This document shows positions 51,407-59,762 of a stretch of DNA of 64,000 nucleotides, one piece after another. This DNA comes from Salinilacustrithrix flava. GTDB lineage: Bacteria > Actinomycetota > Acidimicrobiia > Acidimicrobiales > Salinilacustritrichaceae. Location: NCBI RefSeq assembly GCF_041228405.1, contig NZ_CP133888.1:620001-684000 (forward strand). The letters run 5' to 3'. Position 1 is the first letter of the stretch, and every line of letters begins with the position of its first letter. Below the pieces are notes generated by a model. The model was given only the letters and a program-made list of their open reading frames with translations. It had not been told where the DNA came from and searched no databases. Both the position numbers and the translations under genes were made by a program.

Positions 51407-52936
51407 ATGGGCGCGTCGCCCCGCGGGGCGCTCCTCGTGGTCGGCGCCACGAGCGGCGCGGGGAAGTCGACCGTGACCGCCGGCCTGTGCCGCTGGTTCG
51501 CCCGGACGGGTGCGACGGTGGCGCCGTTCAAGGCCCAGAACATGTCCAACCACTCGGCGGTGTCGGTCGACGGCGGCGAGGTCGGTCGAGCCCAGGCGAT
51601 GCAGGCGGCCGCCGCCGGCGTCGATGTCGAGTCGGCCATGAACCCGATCCTGCTGAAGCCCTCGAGCGCGACCGGCAGCCACGTCGTCGTGCTCGGCACG
51701 GAGGTGGGGACCACCGACGCCGCCGGCTGGGGGGCGCGCACCGACGAGCTGCGGCCGGTCGTGCTCGATGCCCTCACGTCGCTGCGCCGGCGCTTCGACG
51801 TGGTCGTGGCCGAAGGTGCCGGCGGTGCGGCGGAGATCAACCTGCTCGACCGGGATCTGGTCAACCTCCCCCTGGCCCGTGCCGCCGGGATGCCCGCCGT
51901 GCTGGTGGTCGACATCGAGCGCGGCGGCGCCTTCGCCGCGGCCCACGGCACGATCGGCCTGTTGCCGCCGCACCTCGCCGGCTGCATCGGCGGCATCGTC
52001 CTGAACCGCTTCCGGGGCGACCCGGCGCTCCTCGGTGACGGTCTCGCCGACCTCGAGGCTCGCACCGGCGTCCCGGTGCTCGGCGTGCTGCCCCACCTCG
52101 GGCCCGGGGCGCTGCTGGGGACCGAGGACTCGCTGGACGTGGGCACGGTCGTCGACCCCGAGCGGACCGGTTCGGACGACCCCGTGCGCGTGGCCGCCGT
52201 GCACCTCCCCCACCTCGCCAACCCGTCGGACCTCGACCCCCTCGTCGCCGAGCCCGACGTCGTCGTGCGATGGGTCCGACGACCGGGCGAGCTGGCTGAT
52301 GCCGACCTGGTCGTGGTGCCCGGCAGCCGGGCGACCGTCGACGACCTTGCGTGGCTCCGCCGGACGGGCATGGCAGCGGCGCTGGTGGCTGCCGCCGGAC
52401 GCGGCACCGACGTCGTCGGCATCTGCGCCGGCCAGCAGGTGCTCGGGACGCGGATCACCGACGAGGTCGAGTCCGGCGCCGGCACGGTTGACGGGCTCGG
52501 CCTGCTGGAGGTGGAGACCGTGTTCGAGCGGGACAAGGTGGTGCGCCGGCGGACGGGCCGCACCGTCGACGGGCACGCCCAGGTCGCCGGCTACCAGATC
52601 CACCTGGGCCGAGCGTGGGGCGACGGGCCGTGGTTGGCGCTCGACCCGGTCGACCCCGGCGGCCCGGCGGAGCGCGAGGGCTCCCGGTCGGCCGACGGGC
52701 GCGTGCGCGGGACGAGCCTGCACGGCCTGTTCGACGCCGACGGCGTCCGCGCTGGCCTCTCCGACGTGGCCGAACGACGGGGAAGGACCTTCGCCCCGCA
52801 CCCCGTGCCCTTCGCCGACCGGCTCGAGGCCCAGCACGACCGGATGGCCGACTGGATCGGCGAGCACCTGGACACCGCCGCCGTGAGCGACCTCACCGCC
52901 GGCGCAGCGGCCCCCGGCTCGGAGCCGGGCTGGTGA
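51407..52936 (+). CDS. cobQ: adenosylcobyric acid synthase
   Basis: 509 residues. N-terminal synthetase: VVGATSGAGKSTVTAGLCRWF, APFKAQNMSNHSAV, and EGAGGAAEINLLDRDLVN. C-terminal type-1 glutaminase: GICAGQQVLG with the nucleophile Cys, and the His in GTSLHGLFD. It amidates four side chains of the corrin ring, a late de novo step. Its presence in what otherwise looks like a salvage operon suggests either that corrin-ring genes lie elsewhere or that partly amidated precursors are used. Confidence 0.96.
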   Translation: MGASPRGALLVVGATSGAGKSTVTAGLCRWFARTGATVAPFKAQNMSNHSAVSVDGGEVGRAQAMQAAAAGVDVESAMNPILLKPSSATGSHVVVLGTEVGTTDAAGWGARTDELRPVVLDALTSLRRRFDVVVAEGAGGAAEINLLDRDLVNLPLARAAGMPAVLVVDIERGGAFAAAHGTIGLLPPHLAGCIGGIVLNRFRGDPALLGDGLADLEARTGVPVLGVLPHLGPGALLGTEDSLDVGTVVDPERTGSDDPVRVAAVHLPHLANPSDLDPLVAEPDVVVRWVRRPGELADADLVVVPGSRATVDDLAWLRRTGMAAALVAAAGRGTDVVGICAGQQVLGTRITDEVESGAGTVDGLGLLEVETVFERDKVVRRRTGRTVDGHAQVAGYQIHLGRAWGDGPWLALDPVDPGGPAEREGSRSADGRVRGTSLHGLFDADGVRAGLSDVAERRGRTFAPHPVPFADRLEAQHDRMADWIGEHLDTAAVSDLTAGAAAPGSEPGW

Positions 52937-53610
52937 CCGAGGTCGGCCGCCACCTGGCCCGTCCCGCTCGGGTCGACGTCGTCGACCTGCCGGACGCTGC
53001 CGGCGCCCGTGCGGCCTGCAGCTGGGTGTTCGACGGCCCACGGGCGGCGCTGTCCTCGGCACCGGTCGGCGGCGGCAGCGCCGCGATCGACTGGCTGCTG
53101 AACATCGGGGTGCCGGCCGGCTACGACCGCACCGACCTCGACGACCACGCCCGCGACATCGCGACCCGGCTCGGCCTGGTCGGCACCGGGGCGGCGATGC
53201 TCACCGCCGTCGATGTGCACCGCGCCGTGCGGGCCGCCGACGGCGACGTGGTGGTCGACGCCACGGTCGGCGTGACCAAGCCGACGTGGGCCGCCGACGT
53301 CGACGGCTCCCACGGGCACCGCACCGACGGCGGCTGGGTGCCCGGCACGATCAACATCGTCGTCCAGGTCCCGGTGGCGCTGTCCCCGGCGGCCGCCGTG
53401 AACGCCGTGATCACGGCCACCGAGGCCAAGGCCCAGGCCCTGCAGGAGGCCGGCGTGCCCGGCACCGGCACGGCCAGCGACGCCGTCACCGTCGTCTGGC
53501 CGCCCGCCGTCCCGGTCGAGCCCTTCGCCGGACCCCGGTCCACCTGGGGCGCCCGCATCGGCCGCGCCGTGCACGCCGCGGTGCGGGACGGGCTGGAGCG
53601 GCACCCGTGA
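52933..53610 (+). CDS. cbiZ: adenosylcobinamide amidohydrolase
   Basis: 225 residues from GTG. SAAIDWLLNIGVPAGYDR, GTGAAMLTAVDV, VDATVGVTKPTWAAD, GTINIVVQVPVALSPAAAVNAV and TGTASDAVTV fit CbiZ (PF01955). It removes the aminopropanol tail from adenosylcobinamide to give cobyric acid, letting the cell recycle foreign corrinoids. It overlaps both neighbours by 4 nt (GTGA). Confidence 0.9.
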   Translation: MTEVGRHLARPARVDVVDLPDAAGARAACSWVFDGPRAALSSAPVGGGSAAIDWLLNIGVPAGYDRTDLDDHARDIATRLGLVGTGAAMLTAVDVHRAVRAADGDVVVDATVGVTKPTWAADVDGSHGHRTDGGWVPGTINIVVQVPVALSPAAAVNAVITATEAKAQALQEAGVPGTGTASDAVTVVWPPAVPVEPFAGPRSTWGARIGRAVHAAVRDGLERHP

Positions 53611-54131
53611 TCGTGCTCGTCCTCGGGGGGACGCGCTCGGGCAAGTCGGCCGTCGCCGAGTCGATGGCGGCGCGCCTGGCCGGACCCCACGCTGCCGTGA
53701 CCTACGTGGCCACCGCTCGCCTCGACCCCGCCGACGCCGACCACGCCGCTCGCATCGAGGCCCACCGGGCCCGGCGCCCGGCCGCGTGGACGACCGTGGA
53801 GTGCACGACCCCGACCGATCTCCCAGGCGTGCTGCGAGGCACTGACGGCGTCGTGCTCCTCGACTCCCTCGGGACGTGGGCCACCGGCCACCCCGACCTC
53901 GATCCGGACCCGGGTCCGCTGGTCGACGCCCTGCGGGCGCGCGCCGGCACGACGATCGTGGTCGGCGAGGAGGTCGGCCTCGCCCCGCACGCGCCCACGG
54001 AGCTCGGTCGCCGCTTCGCCGATGCCCTCGGGCAGGTCAACCAGGCCGTGTCCGCCGTGGCCGACCACGCCCTGCTCGTCGTGGCCGGCCGCGCGATCAG
54101 CCTGCCGGAGCCGGGCGAGCTGCCGTGCTGA
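53607..54131 (+). CDS. cobU: adenosylcobinamide kinase / guanylyltransferase
   Basis: 174 residues from GTG. P-loop VLGGTRSGKSAVAE near residue 5-18, TYVATARLD, RIEAHRARRPAAW with the guanylylated His, and VVGEEVGLAPHAPTELGRRF. It phosphorylates and GMP-activates adenosylcobinamide. It overlaps cbiZ by 4 nt and cobS by 7 nt. Confidence 0.95.
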   Translation: MIVLVLGGTRSGKSAVAESMAARLAGPHAAVTYVATARLDPADADHAARIEAHRARRPAAWTTVECTTPTDLPGVLRGTDGVVLLDSLGTWATGHPDLDPDPGPLVDALRARAGTTIVVGEEVGLAPHAPTELGRRFADALGQVNQAVSAVADHALLVVAGRAISLPEPGELPC

Positions 54132-54823
54132 GCGCCCTCGGGTTCCTCACGGTCTTCGGCGGTGCCCGGACACCGGACCGCACCACGTTCCTGTTCTTCC
54201 CCGTCGTCGGCGCGCTCATCGGCGCCGCCCTCGCCGGGGTCTGGCTCGTGTCGGTCGAGCTGTGGTCGCCCGGCGTCGCCGCCGTGCTCGTCGTGGCCGC
54301 CGACCTCGCCATCACCGGGATGCTCCACGCCGACGGGCTGGCCGACACCGCCGACGGGCTCCTCCCCCACCTCGAACGGGACCGGCGCCTCGCGGTGATG
54401 GCCGCCCCCGACGTGGGCGCCTTCGCCCTCGCAGTCGTCCCCGTGGTGCTGCTGGCCCGGTGGGCTGCGCTCGCCACCGATCTGGTCGAGCCCCTCTCGC
54501 TCATCGCCGTGTGGGCGGCGAGCCGCACGGTGCTCGCCGTCGTCCCGTCGCTGGTGCCCTACGCCCGGGACGCCGGCCTCGCCTCGGCGATGGTGCCCGG
54601 CGCCCGCCGGTGGACGGCCCTGTGGCTGGTGCCGGTCGCCGGCGTGCTGGTGGTGGCGCAGGGGACCACCGGGGCCGTCGCCCTCGTCGCCTTGCTCGCC
54701 ACCGTCACCGGCGTCGTCCTGCTCGCCCGACGTCGCATCGGCGGGTTCACCGGCGACGTGCTCGGCGCGTGCGCCGTGCTCGCCGAGACCGTTGCGCTGC
54801 TCGCCCTGGCGGCCCGACCGTGA
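54125..54823 (+). CDS. cobS: adenosylcobinamide-GDP ribazoletransferase (cobalamin synthase)
   Basis: 232 residues from GTG, almost wholly hydrophobic with 6-7 membrane segments. The family motif HADGLADTADGLLPH (metal-binding Asp residues) is near residue 75-90. GAFALAVVPVV, SRTVLAVVPSLVPYAR and GFTGDVLGA follow. It joins the activated cobinamide and alpha-ribazole phosphate at the membrane. It overlaps cobU by 7 nt and cbiB by 4 nt. Confidence 0.95.
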   Translation: MLSALGFLTVFGGARTPDRTTFLFFPVVGALIGAALAGVWLVSVELWSPGVAAVLVVAADLAITGMLHADGLADTADGLLPHLERDRRLAVMAAPDVGAFALAVVPVVLLARWAALATDLVEPLSLIAVWAASRTVLAVVPSLVPYARDAGLASAMVPGARRWTALWLVPVAGVLVVAQGTTGAVALVALLATVTGVVLLARRRIGGFTGDVLGACAVLAETVALLALAARP

Positions 54824-55746
54824 GGCGACCGAGCTTCTCGGCCCGGGCTCGGGGCACCGCGCTCGGCCTGGTGCTGGCCCAGGTCGTGCCCCCGATGCCC
54901 GACCGGGCCCACCCCGTTGCCCGGTTCGGCACGGCCATGACCGAGGTCGAGGAGGTGCTCTGGGCCGACGACCGCCGCGCCGGCGTCCGCTACGCGGTCG
55001 CTGGTGCCGCGCTCGGCGCGGTGGGCGGCCGCCTGCTCGGCTCCACCGCGGCTGCGGTGTCGGTGACCACCGCCGGCCGTCAGCTGCGAGACGTGGCAGC
55101 CGGCATCGGCGCCCACCTCGAAGCCGGCGACCTCGAGGCCGCCCGGGCCGCCCTCCCGTCGCTGGTCGGGCGCGATCCGACCGAGCTGGACGAGTCCGGT
55201 GTGGCGGCTGCGGTCATCGAGTCGGTGGCCGAGAACATGGTCGATGCCGTGTACGCGCCGGCGCTGTGGGCCTTCGCAGGCGGTGCGGCCGGCACCGGTT
55301 GCTACCGGGCGCTCAACACGATGGATGCCATGGTCGGCCACCGCAGCGAGCGCTACGAGCGCTTCGGCTGGGCCGCCGCCCGGGCCGACGACCTGGCCAA
55401 CCTCGTGCCCGCGCGGCTGCTCGCCCTGTGCACGGTGGCCCTCGCCCCGACCGAGCGTCGAGCAGCCACCGTCCGCGCCATCCGCGACGACGCCCCCGCC
55501 CACCCGTCACCGAACGCCGGCGTGGCCGAGGCCGCCTTCGCCGGCGCGCTCGGCGTGTCCCTCGGCGGTCCGCTGCGCTACGGCGATCGGGTCGAAGACC
55601 GCCCCACGCTGGGCTCCGGCGACCGCCCCGTCGCCGCCGACATCGCCCGCGCCGTCCGCCTCGCCGAACGGGCCGAGCTGGTGCTCATCGGCGCGCTCGG
55701 CGCGGTCGGGCTCCTCGCCATCCGACCCCGGCGGCGGCGCCGGTGA
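54820..55746 (+). CDS. cbiB: cobinamide-phosphate synthase CbiB/CobD (membrane)
   Basis: 308 residues from GTG. RAHPVARFGTAM starts the family domain. ESVAENMVDAVYAPALWAFAGG (in part) and YRALNTMDAMVGHRSERYERFGWAAARADDL (in part) are its most conserved stretches, and PNAGVAEAAFAGALGVSLGG follows. It attaches aminopropanol (phosphate) to cobyric acid. It overlaps cobS and the next gene by 4 nt each. Several membrane segments are predicted. Confidence 0.94.
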   Translation: MRRPSFSARARGTALGLVLAQVVPPMPDRAHPVARFGTAMTEVEEVLWADDRRAGVRYAVAGAALGAVGGRLLGSTAAAVSVTTAGRQLRDVAAGIGAHLEAGDLEAARAALPSLVGRDPTELDESGVAAAVIESVAENMVDAVYAPALWAFAGGAAGTGCYRALNTMDAMVGHRSERYERFGWAAARADDLANLVPARLLALCTVALAPTERRAATVRAIRDDAPAHPSPNAGVAEAAFAGALGVSLGGPLRYGDRVEDRPTLGSGDRPVAADIARAVRLAERAELVLIGALGAVGLLAIRPRRRRR

Positions 55747-56669
55747 CCGGCACCCCCGCCCCCGGCCCCCACGGCGGGGACGTCGACCGGGTCGCCGCTG
55801 CGCTCGGCCGACCGGTCGAGGAGCTGCTCGACCTGTCCGCCAGCCTCAACCCCCTCGCACCCGACGTCCGGCCCGTGCTGCGCGCCGCCCTCGACGGGGT
55901 CGGTCGCTACCCCGACGACGCCCGCGCCACCGCTGCGCTCGCCGAGGCCATCGGCGTGGATCCGGCGCGGCTCGTCCTCACCAACGGCGGTGCGGAGGCC
56001 ATCGCGCTCGTGGCCCGGCTCCGGCCGGTCGGCTGGGCCGAGGAGTGCGACTTCTCGCTGTACCGGCGCCACCTGGCGCGCCTCGACCCGGCCGGGCCGC
56101 GCTGGCGCTCGGACCCGCACAACCCCACTGGCCGTCTCGCCGCGCCCGACGACGTGGCCGACGTCCGCGACGAGGCCTTCTACCTGCTGGCCACGGCCTC
56201 CTGGACCCGGGGCGACCCCGGGGTCACCGCGCTCGGCTCGCTGACCAAGGCGTGGGCGATCCCGGGCATCCGCATCGGCTACGTGGTGGCCCGCGACGAC
56301 GCCGAGGCCGACGCCCTCCGGGGTCTGCGGCCGCGCTGGTCGGTCAACGGCCTGGTGTGCGCCGCCCTCCCTGCGCTGCTCGACCTGGCCGATCCCAGCG
56401 GGTGGCGAGCAGGCATCGCCCAGCTCCGGTCCCAGCTCCACGACGTGCTGGTCCGCCACGACCTCGCCCCCGAGCCCAGCGACTCCCCCTACGTGTGGGT
56501 GCCGGGGGCCGCCGGCCTGCGCGACCGGCTGCTGGCCGAGGGCGTCGTCGTCCGCCACGGCGGGACCTTCGGGCACCCGGATGCCGTCCGCATCGCCGTC
56601 CCCGACGCCGACGGCCTCGAGCGGCTCGAGCGCGCCCTGTCCGCCACCGACCACCGGAGCGACCCGTGA
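55743..56669 (+). CDS. threonine-phosphate decarboxylase-like aminotransferase (CobC/CobD)
   Basis: 308 residues from GTG, fold-type I PLP enzyme. GPHGGDVDRVA and LDLSASLNPLAPDV at the start are typical of CobC/CobD. The pyridoxal lysine is in GSLTKAWAIPGIRIGYVV. RWSVNGLVCAALPALL follows. It makes aminopropanol phosphate for CbiB. At 308 residues it is shorter than the usual 350: the segment around EECDFSLYRRHL runs quickly to DPHNPTGR, so part of the large domain is reduced. Confidence 0.88.
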   Translation: MTGTPAPGPHGGDVDRVAAALGRPVEELLDLSASLNPLAPDVRPVLRAALDGVGRYPDDARATAALAEAIGVDPARLVLTNGGAEAIALVARLRPVGWAEECDFSLYRRHLARLDPAGPRWRSDPHNPTGRLAAPDDVADVRDEAFYLLATASWTRGDPGVTALGSLTKAWAIPGIRIGYVVARDDAEADALRGLRPRWSVNGLVCAALPALLDLADPSGWRAGIAQLRSQLHDVLVRHDLAPEPSDSPYVWVPGAAGLRDRLLAEGVVVRHGGTFGHPDAVRIAVPDADGLERLERALSATDHRSDP

Positions 56670-57736
56670 GCCCCGAGCTGCTCGACCACCTGCGACAGCG
56701 GATCACCGCGCCGGCCGACGACGCCGAGCGAGCGGCGGCCGCTCGCTCGGCCGCCGCGCGCTGGAGCACCCGGGCCAAGCCCCCTGGTTCCCTCGGCCGC
56801 CTCGAAGACGTCGCCGTCCGCATCGCCGGCATCACCGGCGTCTGCCCGCCGGCCGTTCCCGCGCAGCCAGCGGTCGTCGTGTTCGCCGGCGACCACGGCG
56901 TGGTCGCCGACGGGGCCAGCGCGTGGCCGAGCGAGATCACCGGCGCCATGGTGCGGACGATGGCCGCGGGCGGCGCGGCCATCAACGCCTTCGCCGCCCA
57001 GGCCGGCGCCTCGGTGACGGTGGTGGACGTCGGCGTGTCGTCCGACCTGCGCGACCTGCATGCCCTCGGTCGGGCCGACGTGCTCGACCGCCGGGTGCGG
57101 GCCGGCACCGACAGCATCGCGACTGGTCCGGCGATGAGCCGGGCCCACGCGCTGGCGGCGGTCGCGGTCGGCGCGGCGGTGGCGGGCGCGCACGTGGATG
57201 CCGGCGCTGACCTGCTCGTCGGCGGCGACATGGGCATCGGCAACACGACCGCGTCGGTGGCCCTGATCGCCTGTCTCACCGGCCAGGACCCCGAACCGCT
57301 CGTCGGCCCGGGCGCCGGCCTGCCCGCCGACGGCCTCGGGCACAAGCAGCGGCTGGTCCGCACCGCGGTCGACCGGGCGCGCGACCTCGACGATCCGGTC
57401 GACGTGCTCGCCGACGTGGGCGGGCTGGAGATCGCCGCGCTCGCCGGCCTCCACCTGGCCGCCGCCGCCCGCCGGGTGCCCACCATCGTCGACGGCGTCA
57501 TCGGCGGCGCCGCCCTGTGCGTGGCCGAGGCCATCGCGCCCGGGACCGCGGCCCACGTCGTCGGCGGGCACCGCTCGACCGAGCCGGCCGCCACCGCGGC
57601 GCTGGCCCACCTCGGCCTCGAGCCCCTGCTGGCGCTGGACCTCCGCCTCGGCGAGGGCACCGGGGCGTGCCTGGCGATCCCGCTGGTGCAGGCCGCCTGC
57701 CGCGCGCTGCGCGACCTGGCCGACCTCCCGGGCTGA
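56666..57736 (+). CDS. cobT: nicotinate-nucleotide-dimethylbenzimidazole phosphoribosyltransferase
   Basis: 356 residues from GTG. TRAKPPGSLGRLEDVAVRIAG, VVVFAGDHGVVADGASAWP, MVRTMAAGGAAINAFAAQAG, LLVGGDMGIGNTTASVAL and DGVIGGAALCVAEA identify CobT; the catalytic Glu lies in RLGEGTGACLAIPLV. It activates the lower-ligand base. It ends the B12 operon and converges on the GCS2 gene with 12 nt between stops. Confidence 0.96.
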   Translation: MSPELLDHLRQRITAPADDAERAAAARSAAARWSTRAKPPGSLGRLEDVAVRIAGITGVCPPAVPAQPAVVVFAGDHGVVADGASAWPSEITGAMVRTMAAGGAAINAFAAQAGASVTVVDVGVSSDLRDLHALGRADVLDRRVRAGTDSIATGPAMSRAHALAAVAVGAAVAGAHVDAGADLLVGGDMGIGNTTASVALIACLTGQDPEPLVGPGAGLPADGLGHKQRLVRTAVDRARDLDDPVDVLADVGGLEIAALAGLHLAAAARRVPTIVDGVIGGAALCVAEAIAPGTAAHVVGGHRSTEPAATAALAHLGLEPLLALDLRLGEGTGACLAIPLVQAACRALRDLADLPG

Positions 57737-57748
57737 TGGGCTGCCGGG

Positions 57749-58939
57749 TCAGCGCATCCGGTCGAGGACCATGTCGATGACCGGGCCGCCCGAGGTCTCC
57801 TCGGCTCGGGTCAGGCGCTGGGCGCTGGCGCCCGTGCCCCGGGAGATGAGCTGCTGCACCAGCTCGGTCACGACCTCGTCGTCCCGGTAGTGCTCGAGGC
57901 CCGGGCGGGCCATGTCGAGGAGGGAGCGGACCACGTCCTCGGCCGGCCGCTGGGCCATGGCCGCCAGGTCCACCAGGTCGCGGCGCATGCCGTAGCGGGC
58001 GGCGTGCCACACCGCGGCGCGCTGGACGTGGCGGCTCGGGACGGGCGGGAGGGTCTCCGGCGCGTTCAGCGCGGTCCAGCACAGGGCCCGGATGAGCCCG
58101 GTCACGGCGACGACGTCGTCGACGTAGAGGAACGTGTCGCACACCCGGAACTCGACGGTCGGGTGGCGCAGGGACGGGCGCACCCACCAGTAGAGGTGGG
58201 TCTCGTCCTCGATGGCGCCGACCGTGATCAGGTCGTCGATGATCCCCTGCAGCTCCTCCGGTGACGAGATGGACGGCGGCATGCCCGACGTCGGCCAGCG
58301 CGACCAGATCACCGTGCGGTAGCTGGCGTAGCCGGTGTCCTCCGCCTGCCAGTACGGCGAGTTCGTGGACATGGCGAGCAGGGTCGGCAGCCAAGCACCC
58401 GCCGCGGCCAGGACCGCGACGCGATCGTCGGGGTCGGAGATGCCGACGTGGACGTGGCACCCGCAGATGACGTGCTCGCGGGCGAGGAGCCGGAAGCGGT
58501 CCTCCATGACCTCGTAGCGCTCCTCATCGGTGTCGACGGCCTGGTGGCGCCAGCTCGAGAACGGGTGGGTGGCCACCGCGGCAGCGGCCAGGCCCAGCTC
58601 GTCACCCGCGGTGCGGAGGCGATCGCGCTTGGCGACGACCTCGTCGCGCAGCGACGCCAGGTCGGTGCACACGGGGGTGTCGACCTCGACCTGGCAGCGG
58701 TTCAGCTCGGCGCTGACGTGCTCGCCGAGATCGCCGACCTCGGCGATGAGCTCATGGCCGCGGGGGACGAGCTCGCGCGTCTCGCGGTCGACGACGAGGA
58801 ACTCCTCCTCCACCCCGAGCGTCTCGGTGACCTCCAGGCCGCCTGTGGTGGTGCGGGTCGCCGGGCGAACGGGCGGCGTCGAACGGTCGGTGAGCTGCGA
58901 CGCGCGGCCGTTGGCGGGCTGCGGGGAGGACGTGAGCAT
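57749..58939 (-). CDS. glutamate-cysteine ligase family 2 (YbdK-type carboxylate-amine ligase)
   Basis: 396 residues. ETLGVEEEFLVVDRETREL contains the ATP/metal-binding EEEF. NRCQVEVDTPVC, CGCHVHVGISDPDDR and RHPTVEFRVCDTFLYVDD are the GCS2 core motifs. It forms gamma-glutamyl amides; glutamylcysteine is the classic product, but YbdK-type enzymes vary. GAAGGA lies 8 nt before the ATG at 58939. It is divergent from an amidotransferase-like gene (85-bp gap), whose partner is an ATP-grasp ligase. Confidence 0.9.
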   Translation of the reverse strand: MLTSSPQPANGRASQLTDRSTPPVRPATRTTTGGLEVTETLGVEEEFLVVDRETRELVPRGHELIAEVGDLGEHVSAELNRCQVEVDTPVCTDLASLRDEVVAKRDRLRTAGDELGLAAAAVATHPFSSWRHQAVDTDEERYEVMEDRFRLLAREHVICGCHVHVGISDPDDRVAVLAAAGAWLPTLLAMSTNSPYWQAEDTGYASYRTVIWSRWPTSGMPPSISSPEELQGIIDDLITVGAIEDETHLYWWVRPSLRHPTVEFRVCDTFLYVDDVVAVTGLIRALCWTALNAPETLPPVPSRHVQRAAVWHAARYGMRRDLVDLAAMAQRPAEDVVRSLLDMARPGLEHYRDDEVVTELVQQLISRGTGASAQRLTRAEETSGGPVIDMVLDRMR

Positions 58940-59024
58940 CGGGGATTCCTTCCCGGTGGGTCGGCGGCGTAGGACTCGTCCGGACCGGCGTCTGGCCGGC
59001 GGCCCATCCGGATACGGTCGGCCC

Positions 59025-59762
59025 GTGCCCCCGCTCGTCGGCATCACCAGCTCCCCCGCGCTCCGGCGGTCCCCCGTCCTCGAGGTCGACCGTTCCCTCA
59101 CCACCCTGGACCGCGCCTACGTCGACGCCGTCACCGATGCCGAGGGCGCGGCGATCATCCTGCCGGTGCAGTCGCCCGGCAACGCGGCGGTCTCGGTCGA
59201 GCACCTCGACGCCCTCGTCCTGTCCGGCGGCGGCGACGTGGCACCGGAGCGCTACGGCGCCACCCGCCACGCAGCCGTGGGCGGCGTCGACGAGGCGCGG
59301 GATGCCTGGGAGGTGGCCCTCATCGCCCAGGCCCGACGGCGGGGCATCCCGATCCTGGCCATCTGCCGCGGCGTGCAGATCCTCAACGTCGCCCTCGGCG
59401 GCACGCTCATCCAGCACCTGCCCGAGCACGACGACGGCAACCCCCACCTCGTGCCCGGCGCGTTCGACGGGCCGAGCCACCACGTCCGGATCACGCCCGG
59501 CTCCACGATGGCCGAGGTCCTCGACACCGAGGCCATCGACGTGAACACCCTCCACCACCAGGCCATCGACCGCTGCGCCGACGACCTCGCCGTCGTGGGT
59601 TGCGACGAGCACGGCATCATCGAGGCCGTCGAGCACCCGGAGCAGCCGATCCTGGGCGTCCAGTGGCACCCGGAGCTGATCACCCACGTGGACCCGCACC
59701 ACCGCCTCTTCTCCTGGCTCGTCCAGCAGGCCGGAGGCGACGACCACCGCTCGGCCCGGTGA
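59025..59762 (+). CDS. class I glutamine amidotransferase-like gamma-glutamyl hydrolase (PuuD-type)
   Basis: 245 residues from GTG. VGITSSPALRRS, LVLSGGGDVAPERYG, the nucleophile in LAICRGVQILNVALGGTL, and the His-Glu pair in VQWHPELI. This is the C26 peptidase layout of PuuD, which cleaves gamma-glutamyl amides. It overlaps the ATP-grasp gene by 4 nt (GTGA), so the two act together. A role in trimming gamma-glutamyl compounds made by the divergent GCS2 enzyme is inferred. Confidence 0.9.
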   Translation: MPPLVGITSSPALRRSPVLEVDRSLTTLDRAYVDAVTDAEGAAIILPVQSPGNAAVSVEHLDALVLSGGGDVAPERYGATRHAAVGGVDEARDAWEVALIAQARRRGIPILAICRGVQILNVALGGTLIQHLPEHDDGNPHLVPGAFDGPSHHVRITPGSTMAEVLDTEAIDVNTLHHQAIDRCADDLAVVGCDEHGIIEAVEHPEQPILGVQWHPELITHVDPHHRLFSWLVQQAGGDDHRSAR

